DNA of 64,000 nt from Amylostereum areolatum (Eukaryota > Basidiomycota > Agaricomycetes > Russulales > Stereaceae). Shown piece by piece: positions 44,538 through 55,599 of this stretch. Below the pieces are notes generated by a model, which did not search any database, was not told where the DNA came from, and saw only the letters and a program-made list of their open reading frames with translations. Position numbers and translations under genes: made by a program. Every line of letters begins with the position of its first letter. Positions within the stretch are counted from its first letter, which is position 1. The stretch covers positions 62,001-126,000 of the forward strand of contig SAXG01000040.1 in the NCBI GenBank assembly GCA_012932865.1, given 5' to 3'.

Positions 44538-46358
44538 GGTTGGTGTGAGGGTATCGCGGGGGGAGGCAGTGAAACGGGGGACAGGGGGGGGAAAGAACAC
44601 GCGGAGAGAATGGGCGCGCAGAGAGAAGGGGCGGTGGCTTATATAGAGGGGGGGACCCTATGACCAAATAAAGCGAACTATAGCGCACCCCTACAGGTTT
44701 GCACAATGGACAGTGCGAAGTGGTAAACCTGTAAGCCGGGCAGCGCACAGGGACTCAATGGACTTTGCCGGTCGGCGGAGCCGTCGTCGCTGCTATTGGT
44801 CGCGGTGAAGGGGATAAGGGGATAAGGGGGTCGTGGATGGGACTTTGTCTCAGGCGGGAGGGACAAAAGAGAAAAAGTTATGTGGGGCCCCGTGGGCGTC
44901 GTTCATAGGTCGTCCGCCGTCCCGTCGGCCGCGAGGGTGATTATAACGCAGGGCGCCCCACCGCCGAGCCAGACTTCTTTCACCATATTTGTATTTGCCA
45001 TCCGCCGTGCGTCCCGATAAGCAGCGAGAAAAGGCGGACAATAGCCCGCCACGCACATTGAGCCCTCGTTATCCACGATTCTCCTGGTCATGTCGTCATT
45101 GACGGAAGCCTTTTGTGTCTGGACTATTTCATTTACAAACCTTATCCATGTCGCCTGATGCGACGTGCCGAACGAGCTTCTTCCGCGGCGGCTTTCCAGC
45201 AAGCTCTGGGTGGCCAAAAGAGGGAAGAGGGACAATGGGAGCGTGGCCCGCGACGTGGTGAGCGATGGCTGGGCTGCTCTCGCTCTGATCTAGGGTTCAA
45301 TCAGTCTATCCGATGGGTGATGGTGCATTGGTTTCTTTGTCTTTCGGCCGCAGGTGAAAGAAAGGTGGGGAAGTGAGGGGGGGAGAGTCATCGACCGCGT
45401 CGTGGGCGGTTGGCGCACTGCTGAATATCGAATTTCGGATCGTCCTATCGATCGTGTCCAGGAGAAAAAATCTTGTGGAGTGCGCGTTACTAGGCTGCTT
45501 TCAAACGTATTCCTTCATGCGCGCATTCGCAGGCTGAAAAATGAGGAAAACAATGGCACCAAACTCACAATGCCTCGAGTGCCATGCGCGGTCGTGGGTA
45601 GCCTCCCTCCACTGGAAACGCTGGTGGGATGGCTTCGACGAGCGCTCCTTTCCGTACAGAGTGAATACGGTGATAGGCTATAGCTTGGGCACGAGTCCAA
45701 CACGAGGCGGCGGTTTCAATATGGGCCCGGACTCCAGCAGGCGACTGGCGCGACACATTCAGACCACAGATTTCTCTCGACTTGATTATGCAGGTACATT
45801 CTAGGGTATTTAATTCAAGGCTATGTGAGCGCCCGCTGCTCGCTAGAAAGATACGGAGAGGAGGAAGAGTGATCACAGGATGACAGTACCGTTTCGTAGC
45901 AAATTATCAATACCCGGCGCGCGTTGTCTTGAAAAATTCATTCCTATCGATAGACCGTTATGTAGAAGAGGAGCGTGTCGGGAGGGAGAGATATGGTTCT
46001 TTGACCACGATGTGAGGGACAACGGCGAACAAAGACTGCCGGGGGGTATCGAACGAACGACTCAGTCGCCACAAGCAAGCCAGTCGAGGTGCGAAAACTG
46101 ACTGGGAACTTCCTCCGGTCTAATCCGAATATCTCCTGTATCTCCCGCTACACGCACGTGACAAACTGCGCTTTCTGGAGATGGGAGCGCTGGCAAAAGG
46201 CGCACACAAGGTTCACAGAGGAACTTTAACGGACGTTGTAATAACTCTAAGTACGGAATGCAGATATTCGAGCTCAAAACAGTTAGTAAGGCCAAACTCA
46301 AGAAAACGAAAGGTGACCATGCAAAATACACTCGGGCATGTTCATATAAGTAATGAAA
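44538..46358. other. 1.8 kb without a firm gene
   Basis: It begins with the cyclin gene promoter. Frames of 60-110 codons occur on both strands, with no motif or splice pattern. 45540-45880 has overlapping open frames on both strands, which usually means neither is coding. Confidence 0.4.
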
Positions 46359-47138
46359 TCAAGCAGCACCGCACGCGCTGAGGGTGGCAGTCAGTCCAAG
46401 GCTCTGCAGGATGGAGACATCGACAAGGCCACTGAGCAGATTTCCCAAGAGCGCGATAAGCTGGGCGAGCAACCCGCTCACAGGACCTGTCAAAAGTCCA
46501 GCGACAGCATTGATCAGGTCCGAGAGAAGAAGACTACGCGGAACAGCATCAGCATGGGCGCACGATAGCAAACAAAAGGGCCGGGACGCACTCCGCAGTC
46601 GACAAGAGCGTCGTGAGCAAGCCTTCGATACTACCCACAATGTTATCCGCGCTATATAAGCTCTGGACGACGACCTGTTCAAAGTTGGTTCAAAGTTCAT
46701 GAGTAAAAAGCGTGGAATGAGAGGCCGGAGAACGTACGTTGATGAGGTCCGCGAGTAGGTTTGCGATGGCCGGAAGGTCCCCGACAACGATGCCGGTCCC
46801 GTCTTTGGGCAGTTGGTTGCACTTGTCGATGATCGCGCCGAGCTGGACGCGGATTTGAGCGTTGATGGTGTCGATAGCGCCTGCCGACACGGTTGTCGCG
46901 TTAAGGTTGTCTAAAAAACGGTGTTAGAGCCGGACGACTTTCCAAAGATAGAATACGCACAAAGGGGCTGGCAAGTGGTGGACAGCACGTTAATACCGCC
47001 TCGCAGGATGTCTTGAAGCTCGTCGGCGGTTGACCGACGCTGGACGCCGGTGGAGGGCCCCTCCGTAGTAGGAGTCGCAAAAGAGAAGGTCCCAAGGGCG
47101 AGGGCAGCGAAAGTGGCGACCTTGGAGAGCGAGAACAT
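46359..47138 (-). CDS. SC15-like small secreted protein, gene 4 (divergent tail)
   Basis: Seen: exons 47138-46961, 46910-46738, 46674-46592 and 46533-46359 give exactly 203 codons (202 residues). The signal peptide MFSLSKVATFAALALGTFSF is followed by ATPTTEGPSTGVQRRSTADE, LQDILRGGINVLSTTCQPLY and NLNATTVSAGAIDTINAQIR. Exon 2 is 173 bases rather than 158. Exon 3 encodes VVVQSLYSADNIVGSIEGLL. The tail (GLLTGPVSGLLAQLIALLGN, ending TATLSACGAA) is less strictly hydrophobic than in genes 1-3 and carries one Cys. Its nearest relative is gene 5, 1.4 kb away on the same strand, with matching exon lengths. The QRR site could be a dibasic (Kex2-type) cleavage point. Inferred: same secreted family, different subgroup. 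Confidence 0.75.
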
Positions 47139-48509
47139 ATTGCGGATGACTGTGAAGGTGGGATGAGAGGGAGCTGGGCTGGAGAATGAGAAGGGTGAGG
47201 GAAGAGCTTTTATACGTGTACTCATGGACCCCCCGTTCTTCCAGTGAGACTTCCCTGACATGACTCGACATGAGCGAAGTCGCACGCCGCCCCAATTTTC
47301 ATCGTTTCAGATGGTAAGTTTCTCAATATGATCTGGGCCGGTTCTGCGAAGAATCTGCGAGTGCATGTCAAGGAGAACCTACGGGCGAATCTTCGCCCAG
47401 TGCAGGCATCTAGGACGGTCGGGCTTGAAATTTGAAAGATGGACAACTTACCTGACGTCTTTTCCGACGCTTCGACATCCTTTGATACTCTGATCAGCAG
47501 AGTATCGCGATTCGAATGGGGGAACACACCATGAAAAGTGGCTTGTCAGTGGCGCCTCATTTGTTCCGCCGTCGTATACGTTGCGTTCAACTTCGTTCAG
47601 GCACTTCCATGCTTCAGCCTCGCTTTATTATGTTCCAATGTGTCCATCTTCTCCGAGGCGCCACGAAGAGAGATTCGAATGAGGCGGCCGGAATTGCTCC
47701 CCAGAACTTGAAGAAGCACCTGAAGAAGCACCAGACACTAATACCCCGCCCCACATCTCCCTCGAACAAGAAATCCAGTCCTCAAAACCTTCCAGTGGTT
47801 CCGAGGCGCAGATCGACACGTGTCGTTCGAATGGTGCTGTGGCGTCGTTGTGTCTTCTTGACCGAGAAGAGATGGGGAGAGCTGTCGTGCAAAGCAGTAA
47901 GTCTATGGCACCGGCGGAGTCGTCGACCAGTCGCCGTGGTGGTTGCACTCCAGTCTTACAAGTTTGTACTCTTGAATGCTGTAAAGAGCTACAGGTCCCA
48001 GTCACCACCAGTCAGTGTCACAGATTAGAAGGAGCGACGATCGTTTGTCAAACTGTCACTGTGTTATCTGAGCAGTGAGAAACTGATCTTGTCTCGGAGG
48101 CCGCTCCCCTTCTAAGTACCGCAGACGTCACCAGATTGGGTTCACGGTGCCAGTCCTGAAAAGCTCGAGGGGGTAGCAGGATTCGTTTGAAAAATTCGAA
48201 CATAGCTTATGATAGCGTGATGAGACATGGGTGTGAAGCCTTTTCGTCAAGCGTGTGCACATTCAAGTTGCTGGGCGCAAGCCTGGGGTCTGAGGAGTTC
48301 GATTCACACCGGCGTTTGCCGAAACCCTAATAAGGATTTCACGTGACGCACCACGGTGCTAATTCCAAAAGACAACAAGAGTCCTCGAGTTAAGTACACT
48401 GTGTATGATACGTAGTCCCATGCGCTGTACGACGACTAGAAAAACGAGAAGATTGTCCTAGGAGGTAAGATATAAACTGCGATTAAGTGCCCCAAACGTC
48501 GAGCTCGCG
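47139..48509. other. spacer between SC15-like genes 4 and 5
   Basis: It contains the promoter of gene 4 (TATA at 47208-47214). The rest, including a plus-strand frame of 170 codons at 47516-48028 with a basic composition, has no supported gene. The last 250 bases are the 3' flank of gene 5. Confidence 0.4.
47208..47214 (-). promoter_or_regulatory. TATA box of SC15-like gene 4
   Basis: TATAAAA on the minus strand, about 70 bases before ATG 47138. Confidence 0.65.
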
Positions 48510-49297
48510 TCAGAACGTGAAGCCGGATGCTCGAAGCGTGGCGTTGAATCCAAGGGTCTCCATAAGGGGAGGGTCGCGAACCGGGAAACCAAGGAGGGCG
48601 GTTCCGATGAGGTTGAGAAGCTGCTCTTTCAGCCAGGCCGTAGGGCCCGTCAAAAGCCCCGCGACCTCGTTGACCAAAGACGCCAAAAGACCACTACGCC
48701 ACCCAAAACCGTCAGCGCGAATGCGTCTCATGTATAGAGCGCACAAAACGTACTCCTCAGTCAAGATCAAGCCTATAAGCAGTGCCTCGGAGCTACCTAA
48801 CGAGGTGTAGGCGCTATAGGTGCTCTTGACGATAGTCTGCGACCGAAGCGTCAGCGAGAGACCCAGGAGGCAGGGTAGGCGCGCACATCTATGACGTTCC
48901 CAAGATCGTCTGCGACGGTGTCGATGTCATCGAGCTCGAGAACGGTGCCATCCTTCGGAAACACGCTGCTGTTTTTGATAAGGGCGCCAAGCTGGATGTT
49001 GATCTGTGCGGTTATGATGGCGATAGTGGCCGTCGTAGCATTGCCTGAATTGATTGTGTCTGTTTGGGGCATGAGGGGTGAGTGTCGCGCACATGAGTGA
49101 AATAGGGAGCATCACGCACAGAGAGGTTGAGATGCGGCGACCAGCCCAGGAATACTGCTCTGCAGAATGGTCTCAAGTTGCTGGGCAGCTGTGCGACGCT
49201 GGAGACTTGCAAGGCCGTCGCCGATGGTAGGTGCGGCGAAGGAGAATGTCCCGAACGAGAGCGAGGCGAAGGTGGCTATCTTGAAGAGGGAGAACAT
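48510..49297 (-). CDS. SC15-like small secreted protein, gene 5 (divergent tail)
   Basis: Seen: exons 49297-49120, 49059-48887, 48836-48754 and 48693-48510 give exactly 206 codons (205 residues). The signal peptide MFSLFKIATFASLSFGTFSF is followed by APTIGDGLASLQRRTAAQQL, then LETILQSSIPGLVAASQPLY and INSGNATTATIAIITAQINI. Exon 3 encodes TIVKSTYSAYTSLGSSEALL. The tail contains GLLASLVNEVAGLLTGPTAW and LKEQLLNLIGTALLG but ends with polar residues (METLGFNATLRASGFTF), so the pure Leu/Val/Gly tail is lost. The LQRRT site parallels the dibasic site in gene 4. Inferred: a tandem duplicate of gene 4 that has diverged; a different surface property is likely. Confidence 0.75.
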
Positions 49298-50710
49298 GTC
49301 TGGAGAGGGAGAGATTAGGAGCTGGGCCAACTCGAAGGGAGACGTCGAGGGATTTGAGGAGAACAAGGATCGTTTTATATGAGAGCATGACACGTTCAAC
49401 GCCCGAAACTGTGACAGCGTCCAACGCGGCCTGCGGTCCCAACTAACATCGCCTCCGATCAGCGAGCGCTTTTGAAACCAAGCGAGCTTTCTTGGTTTGT
49501 ATATCGGTGCATCAATGCTTGTCGATTCCAAGACGAGCAGGCCAGTTGAGTTCCGCGTGTCTCAGCGGACCGCTTAGTCCTGTTGTTACGCTCAGCATGA
49601 TATATCGAGCTCAAAAAAAGTGGCGCGCACACCTCGTCATTGAGTAGCGCATCCGGTGGCTTAGTGTAAGTGCTGCGGGAAGCCTCCCCGCTTTCGGAAG
49701 TTACAAGAGCCTGTGGTCGGAGAGCCGCCTTATGCTAGCAAGTGGAATGATGGTGCAGAAAGGGGGGATATGCGGTGTTTCAACACGTCCAACATCCGGA
49801 CAGCATCTCTCCTTCCTTAGTGAAGAATTCAGATCGCTAAAGGAATATTCATGACTTCAGTTACGCACACCGATCAGTCTGATCGTCAGCGAGAGTACGT
49901 TGAACTATGAGGGGAATACGCACCAGTAGACGCCGAATGTTGAGGGAAGAAAACCCTCAGCGCTGTGCACGTCTCGGTTGACCCTACGATGTCCAAGTCT
50001 TCCGAGTAAGACAACATGCTAATAGCTCTATCAAAAATGAAACCGGCGTCAAATGCTGTTTCGTGCCTCGATGGAGACTCGAGACCCGTTGCGTGTAATA
50101 CGCCGCCGTGTATACACTCTCTCCGTGTGCCAGTGTACATTCGCCGTGATCGACAGAAAAGGACAAGACATGCCGAAGCCTAGCTGTGTAAGGTACCGGT
50201 TGTCCCTGTGAACAACGACGTGGTCCGAAAGGTACGAGGAGTTAACGCCATAACTGAATGGGTCTGTTGGCAGTGGATGTAGATGCCAGCGTTGCTCCGG
50301 CGACCATCCGTCGATGTGGACAGAGCGCGCGATCATGTCTCTGTTGTAATCTTGCGACGCTCGAAGTGTCTTGATTATTCCTGTTAGAGGTGACAAGCTC
50401 GTACACGGGGAACAGTGACCCGAAGCTGCGTGAAAGGGTGGTTGAAGTGAACACTTCGGAAACGGAAACACGAGATATGTAAGTACCGGCTTTGTGGGAA
50501 ACGTCATCAAACAGGCACGTGACCTGGTCTTAAAACGGTTCACGGTCTCACGACGCTCTCGCTCTGGGAAATGGATAAACATGATAATAGTAATCCCCGA
50601 GGAAGGGTAAAGAAGGCGTATATCAGCTAATGATATGGGTATACCAAATGAATGTCAAAGTAACGAGAGTAGAAGATCCCCACTGTCCGGTAACGCCATA
50701 TACTAATCAT
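49298..50710. other. spacer between SC15-like genes 5 and 6
   Basis: Promoter of gene 5 (TATA at 49373-49379), then 1.2 kb without supported exons. The minus-strand frame 50049-50582 is open for 177 codons but shows no motif. Confidence 0.4.
49373..49379 (-). promoter_or_regulatory. TATA box of SC15-like gene 5
   Basis: TATAAAA on the minus strand, about 76 bases before ATG 49297. Confidence 0.65.
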
Positions 50711-51476
50711 CTAAAGAAGCGAAAGAATGTCGAGCAAAGGCGTAAGGCCGAGGGCAAGGATTACGGGGATAACGCCGCCAAGGAGGCCCACAAGTAGCCC
50801 GATGATGACCGAGAGAACACCACCGACGAGTCCGATGACGACCCCCAGGAGTGCGGCGAGAACCTCGCTGTTTGAGTTCATTAGTTTCGTGTCGGTTGGG
50901 TCCACAAATGGGAGACAACATACCCGAGAACAAAGAATATAGCGAGAAGAGCCTCTTGGTCAACGCAGGGAAACGCGATGATCTTGCCACAGGGTATGAG
51001 GACAATCTAGTACACAACGCTCGTCAACGTGGGTGGCAGAGGAGACGGAAGTGCGTACATTGATGATGATAGATATGATGACGATGATGTTTCCCGAACC
51101 AATCGCACCGGGAGGAAGACAGTTCCCGGCGTCGACCGCAGCCTGGATCGAACTCTGTATAGATTGCACGATGGGGTTCACAGCGTCGGCCGTCGCGGTT
51201 TCGGCCGTCATCGCATCTGGTGAACACTGTCAGCTTCGTTGTCGAAAATAAATATCAGTGGAACAGCATACTGAGCAGCGCGACCTGAGGGACAAGTTCT
51301 GCCTGCAGGTTATTCAGGATCGTCGTCATATCCGACCCGTCGATGTGGCGGGGCTGGACGGCGCGCGCGTCGACTTGAACCGCGACGGAGCGATCTTCGA
51401 TCATGGAGGGAGCAGCAGCGGCGAAAGTGCCGAATGTAACCATGGCGAGTGTGGCGAGCTTCATAAAGGAGAGCAT
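50711..51476 (-). CDS. SC15-like small secreted hydrophobic-tail protein, gene 6
   Basis: Seen: exons 51476-51272, 51216-51059, 51006-50924 and 50867-50711 give exactly 201 codons (200 residues). The signal peptide is MLSFMKLATLAMVTFGTFAA, then APSMIEDRSVAVQVDARAVQ, DGSDMTTILNNLQAELVPQV and AETATADAVNPIVQSIQSSI. Exon 3 encodes IVLIPCGKIIAFPCVDQEAL, close to exon 3 of gene 1. Exon 4 is a Val/Leu/Ile/Gly tail (VLAALLGVVIGLVGGVLSVI, ending DILSLL). Three Cys are present, unlike genes 3 and 7. An in-frame ATG 12 bases upstream would add MPTA; the family start favours 51476. Inferred: secreted, wall-directed. Confidence 0.8.
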
Positions 51477-52367
51477 GGCGGTAGGCAAAGTTATAGAAAG
51501 GAGAGTGAGTTAAGGAGTGGATGTCCTTGGACGACGGAGAGGAATATTCGGACCAGGCTTTATAGTCACTGGGGTAGGTAGAATGCCTGAGTGTTATACG
51601 TACAGAGGAGGCCCAGGGAGTTACACTTTGGTTCGCGATGGTTGGATTGCCAGGCTCGAAAGCCGTACATGCGCGATGTGGTCCATCATGTTAATGTGAG
51701 AGGTCTTGGCGCTCACCATGTTTACGAGACATGGTCGAAACACACCTTGGAACCAATTTATTCCTTGTCGTGCGTTGGCCATGAAGCTTGAGCCATCCCG
51801 TTCGGATCACTAAGGTTGGCGCGTCGGAGACGGTATGCCAGTGATGCCGAATGACCTGAATAATGCCTCCGAGAGAGCAGGCCGCGGTGACGGTCTCCTT
51901 CAAGACGGGGATGAAGGCGACCGCGTCTCGTATTGACAGAACAACCTGGTGAGGAAGCTCGACAATCACAACTGGCGCAAGAGAGTTCATCGCCGTAGGG
52001 CTCCCTGGACACGGATCACACGATCCGTACTGAGGAGACTTCGCACGATGCAGTGTCAAGCCACGTCAGAGGGTTGAATGAGCCGTTGACCGCGGATCTC
52101 GGAGGGTAACTCCATGGTAGTTGCCTAGAGGTGAAAGAACGGGTACAAGGTTCGCAGTGGTAGACGCGGTTTAGTTCGGAGTTTTGGATTCGCGAAGCCA
52201 TTTTCTCCGTCGAAGGTCACGTGCGCTACCTCTGATTTCGCCAAGTTGGTGCCTCTGAGTAACTCAGTTTTAAGCCCAACCGTTCAGTGCGTTCAGCGTT
52301 CAAAACAACTCAGTCCCAATAAACGGGTAAAGATCAAGGAGATTTCCACAACTCTTCGGACTTTATC
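51477..52367. other. spacer up to the right inverted arm
   Basis: Promoter of gene 6, then a minus-strand frame of 122 codons (51691-52059) that reads fairly protein-like (MNSLAPVVIVELPHQVVLSI) but has no domain or splice support. The right arm begins near 52368. Confidence 0.4.
51559..51564 (-). promoter_or_regulatory. TATA box of SC15-like gene 6
   Basis: TATAAA on the minus strand, about 83 bases before ATG 51476. Confidence 0.6.
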
Positions 52368-52517
52368 GAGAGTTTAACGACGTGAACATTCATGATTCAT
52401 TGCCCTCCGTAAGAAAACACGCCCAAACACAAACATCAAAAATACTTCAAAAGAACCAAACAAGACAAACAGTACCGATACCGTAACTAAAAGAGATTCA
52501 ACCGCCGAAATCCCCGT

Positions 52518-53350
52518 TTAAAGTTGAAGAATAGAGAGAAGGGGGGCGAGGACGCTACCAAGGCTGAGAAGAAGGGGGAGAATAGGGCCCAGGAGAAGGA
52601 GGAGAAGCGGGAGGAGGATCGCGAGCAGGCCGCCGACGAGGCCGAGAACAGCTGCGAGAAGGGCAGCGAGGACAATGCTGTGAAATGTACGTGAGAAGTG
52701 TATACGAGATGAACACAATACGGGCTTACCCGAGAGGTGCCAACAAGCCCTGGAGCGTGGTAGCGTCGACGCCGGGGAGACTCAAAATTGTACTGAAGGG
52801 AGACAAGACAGTCTGTAACCAGATAAAAAACGTTAGATACTCAAGAAGAGAAAGGTTTGAGTGAGAATCGGAACCCACGTTGAGGATGCCCGAGACAAGA
52901 GAAAGAACGTTGCCGGTCCCAAGCGCGCCCGCAGGGAGAGCCGTCACCGCGTCCACCGCGGACTGAACTATACTGGCGATGGACTGCACGATAGCGTCCA
53001 CGGCGTCGGGCGTCGCGGTAGTCGCGGTCAGCCCGCCTGTGAGTCTGTTAAGAAAAAGCGCAAACGAAGAGGAGGGAAAGCTTACTAAGGAGTTGGACCT
53101 GCGGGGCAAGGTTCGTCTGGAGGTTCGTTAGGATCGTCGTCAAGTCGGAGCCAAGGACCGCGGGAGTCAAGGTTGCGTTGGCAGTGATGCCGGTGGGTTT
53201 GGTCGCGATGGCCATGAGGTCTGCAGACGAAAGGGCAGTGGCGCGCACGCTGACCGCAGGAGCAGTCGCGGCCAGAGGGACGGCGGCGACGGACACGAGG
53301 GCACCGATGGCAAGGCCGGCGAAGGTAGCGATCTTGGCGAAGGAGAACAT
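52518..53350 (-). CDS. SC15-like small secreted hydrophobic-tail protein, gene 7
   Basis: Seen: exons 53350-53086, 53036-52879, 52812-52730 and 52677-52518 give exactly 222 codons (221 residues). It is almost the same protein as gene 3: the first exon differs at only a few residues (TKPTGITANAT instead of TKATGVTANAT, QTNLAPQV instead of QAALTPEI). Exon 2 encodes ATPDAVDAIVQSIASIVQSA. Exons 3 and 4 are nearly identical; the tail begins GIVLAALLAAVLGLVGGLLA. The stop codon is TAA where gene 3 has TGA. All splice sites are intact, so both copies can be expressed. A TATAAAA box and a 10-base inverted repeat are kept upstream. Confidence 0.8.
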
Positions 53351-53417
53351 GTCGGTGTCTTAGGAGAGCGAGTTCAGGCGTCCTGGGGGTGAAGAAATAG
53401 ATAAATGTTCGGGAGGC

Positions 53418-53424
53418 TTTTATA
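53418..53424 (-). promoter_or_regulatory. TATA box of SC15-like gene 7
   Basis: TATAAAA on the minus strand, about 68 bases before ATG 53350, as in gene 3. Confidence 0.65.
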
Positions 53425-53434
53425 CACATTCGCG

Positions 53435-53466
53435 GACTGACCGATGGATTGGTCGGTCGGTCAGTC
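53435..53466. promoter_or_regulatory. 10-base inverted repeat upstream of SC15-like gene 7
   Basis: GACTGACCGA (53435-53444) and TCGGTCAGTC (53457-53466) repeat the arrangement found at 30221-30252, with the same 12-base centre and the same distance to the TATA box. Confidence 0.5.
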
Positions 53467-54859
53467 GGTTGTCAGTGGGAGAAACCCCCGAAGTCAGGGT
53501 GCACTGGCCCGCCTTAGCTCCTCGGAGCCACTGTCGAATCCACGACGATCTCTGAATATGCATGCATCCTGCGCAGCAAGAATGAGGGTTTTCTCGTTGT
53601 TCTTGGAGGAAAACATGCGCGCGTACCTAGAGTGGACCATTCTCCCAAATGGGACGAGAACGTGGAGGACCACGGGGCATCACGGCGCGCGGTTCATGTG
53701 CCTCTGTGAGGTCTTGTAAAGGGGCTGGCGTCTAGCACACCCGCGGTAAGTATCACCCTCTTGAAATATGACAAAAATTTGACGAACCTGGTGGAACAGG
53801 AGCACTGAGTCGGCGCGCGTCGTGGCCTGGATCAAAACCGTCCCATCTCGAAGATGTTCGTATGTATCAATCTCCTATGTCAACCAAGTACCAGGGTCGT
53901 CATACCATCGTTCGGCTATAGCCTTAGTATATCGTGTGCCAGACATGAGCGCGTATACGAAAAGTTAAAAACAGTCCACACACCAGGGCCAGGACAGAAA
54001 ACACCGTCTGCCGTAAATCCTGCGGATCACTAACTGTCACCGGTGGGAGAGGAGGTCCATTGGGCAATTATCCGGGGCAACGTGGTGAATAAATGCTTCG
54101 GTGTGTGTGCAAGGCGTATGCGATGGTCACAATGTCTTGACGAATGACGACTGGCAGGAAGCGAAGACACGAGCTGCAGTCACAAGACTATCTCGTCTAG
54201 GCAGGAGACATCAGACAGGATCTCTGTCATATCTCCGGTTGGTACCAACCATAGGTTCATGCAGGTACGCTGGTCGAGAGACCTTGTCAACTGAAGGGTG
54301 ACCGCGGGCGCGGCGCGCGTGAGTCCAGAGATGGCGCAAGTTAGTCGTCACCAGATGCTGTGAGTGGACGAGGAGGTTATAGGTATGAGTGAAAGTTGTT
54401 GGGGCGCATCTTTGGAGATGTTCAATACGTCGCCGTAGTCGTTGCTGAGCGTCGTCCTTGGGATCCGGGGAAAGTTGGCGGAAGTTGGCGGGGTGTTCGG
54501 CAGTTACCGAAGAACGCGGCGGCCATCTGCGGCCCATCTTGTCAGGTTGTCGTCAGGTGTCCGTCCGTTCACGCTCTTTCCACCCACTGGCACTCCAATG
54601 GAAGTTCAAACGCTCACACTCCAGTCCTCCACGGTATTTTCTTCATTCAGATACCGATTCAATCAGACTGGATCTCACGCACGATGCGCGCCTTCGTGCC
54701 TGAGGTGTGGCATTTGTCGGGAGTAGGCTGACAAACTTAGGAAATCGCGCCGCGCTGTCCCTCGCACGACTTTGCACCGTGACATGGGGGGTCTAACTTC
54801 ATGCGCATTCTATGTATAAACATTAAACGTTCGCACCAGTTTTACGCACTCTGATATCG
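53467..54859. other. right-arm intergenic DNA
   Basis: Inverted near-copy of about 28780-30220. Open frames are kept in both arms on both strands, without domains or splice patterns. No gene is supported. Confidence 0.45.
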
Positions 54860-55260
54860 CGCTCATGAGACTATGCGTTCCAAAGACTGCTCCTTGGAAA
54901 ACGCGTAGTACGCGAAGGTACGTCGCGGGCTACCCCACCCTCGCAAACTCAATGTACACAACCGGTGCGTCGCAAGAGGAACGCGGCCTGAGCCGTGCGC
55001 GATTCCCTCAAGAAGCGTGTCGAGGAATTCAAGTCATCAAACGCAACCCTTGCGTTGGAGCTCGATCGCGCCATACCGCGGGCGAAGGATGCAGGGCAAG
55101 TGGCGATACCGGTGGGAAAGATACGCTCAGAACGACTATTTTCCAGGTAAGGTCAGCCACGGAGATTGGTGGAGCTGGTAATGGAGATAACACAGAAAGG
55201 TGGCACATGAATCCTCTGCTTCGAGTGAGGATATGCTGATGGGATCGGGGGAAGAGGGTG
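54860..55260 (+). pseudogene. remnant of a coiled-coil gene (right-arm copy)
   Basis: At 55004-55150 a frame encodes a helical segment (LKKRVEEFKSSNATLALELD, then RAIPRAKDAGQVAIPVGK) before a GTAAG at about 55152. Further on, MAHESSASSEDMLMGSGEE matches MAHESPTPIEDV of the left copy. A stop precedes the helical segment in its own frame and no first exon was identified. This copy keeps the four bases lost on the left, so it is the less damaged of the two. Confidence 0.4.
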
Positions 55261-55599
55261 TTCAGATGATTCGAGGCCCTCGCGAGGCAGCCATCCTCCG
55301 ACTTAGTGTTCCTCCGATTAGCTCCGTGCGATTCGTGTATTACAAAACAAGGTGTCAAATTCAATACACGCATCAAATTGCATAGATAGACGTGCTACTG
55401 CGCCGAAGAAGACATAATGCATGAGCACAATCCGAGTCTCGAGCACTTGAGTAGCTTTATTTAAGCACCCTTCTCCCAGAAAACAAGCGAGGTAAAATGG
55501 TAAGTACACACGTTGGATTGCGAGTCACTCGCGCAGTTATAGTAACCGGAATGGGTGAAGCCACAACGCCGGAATACCGTCCAACCAACATGACAATCA

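Noticed and set aside
51691..52059. Minus-strand frame with a protein-like N-terminus (MNSLAPVVIVELPHQ)
   Set aside because: It is single, short, without signal, domain or splice partner, and not conserved elsewhere in the window.
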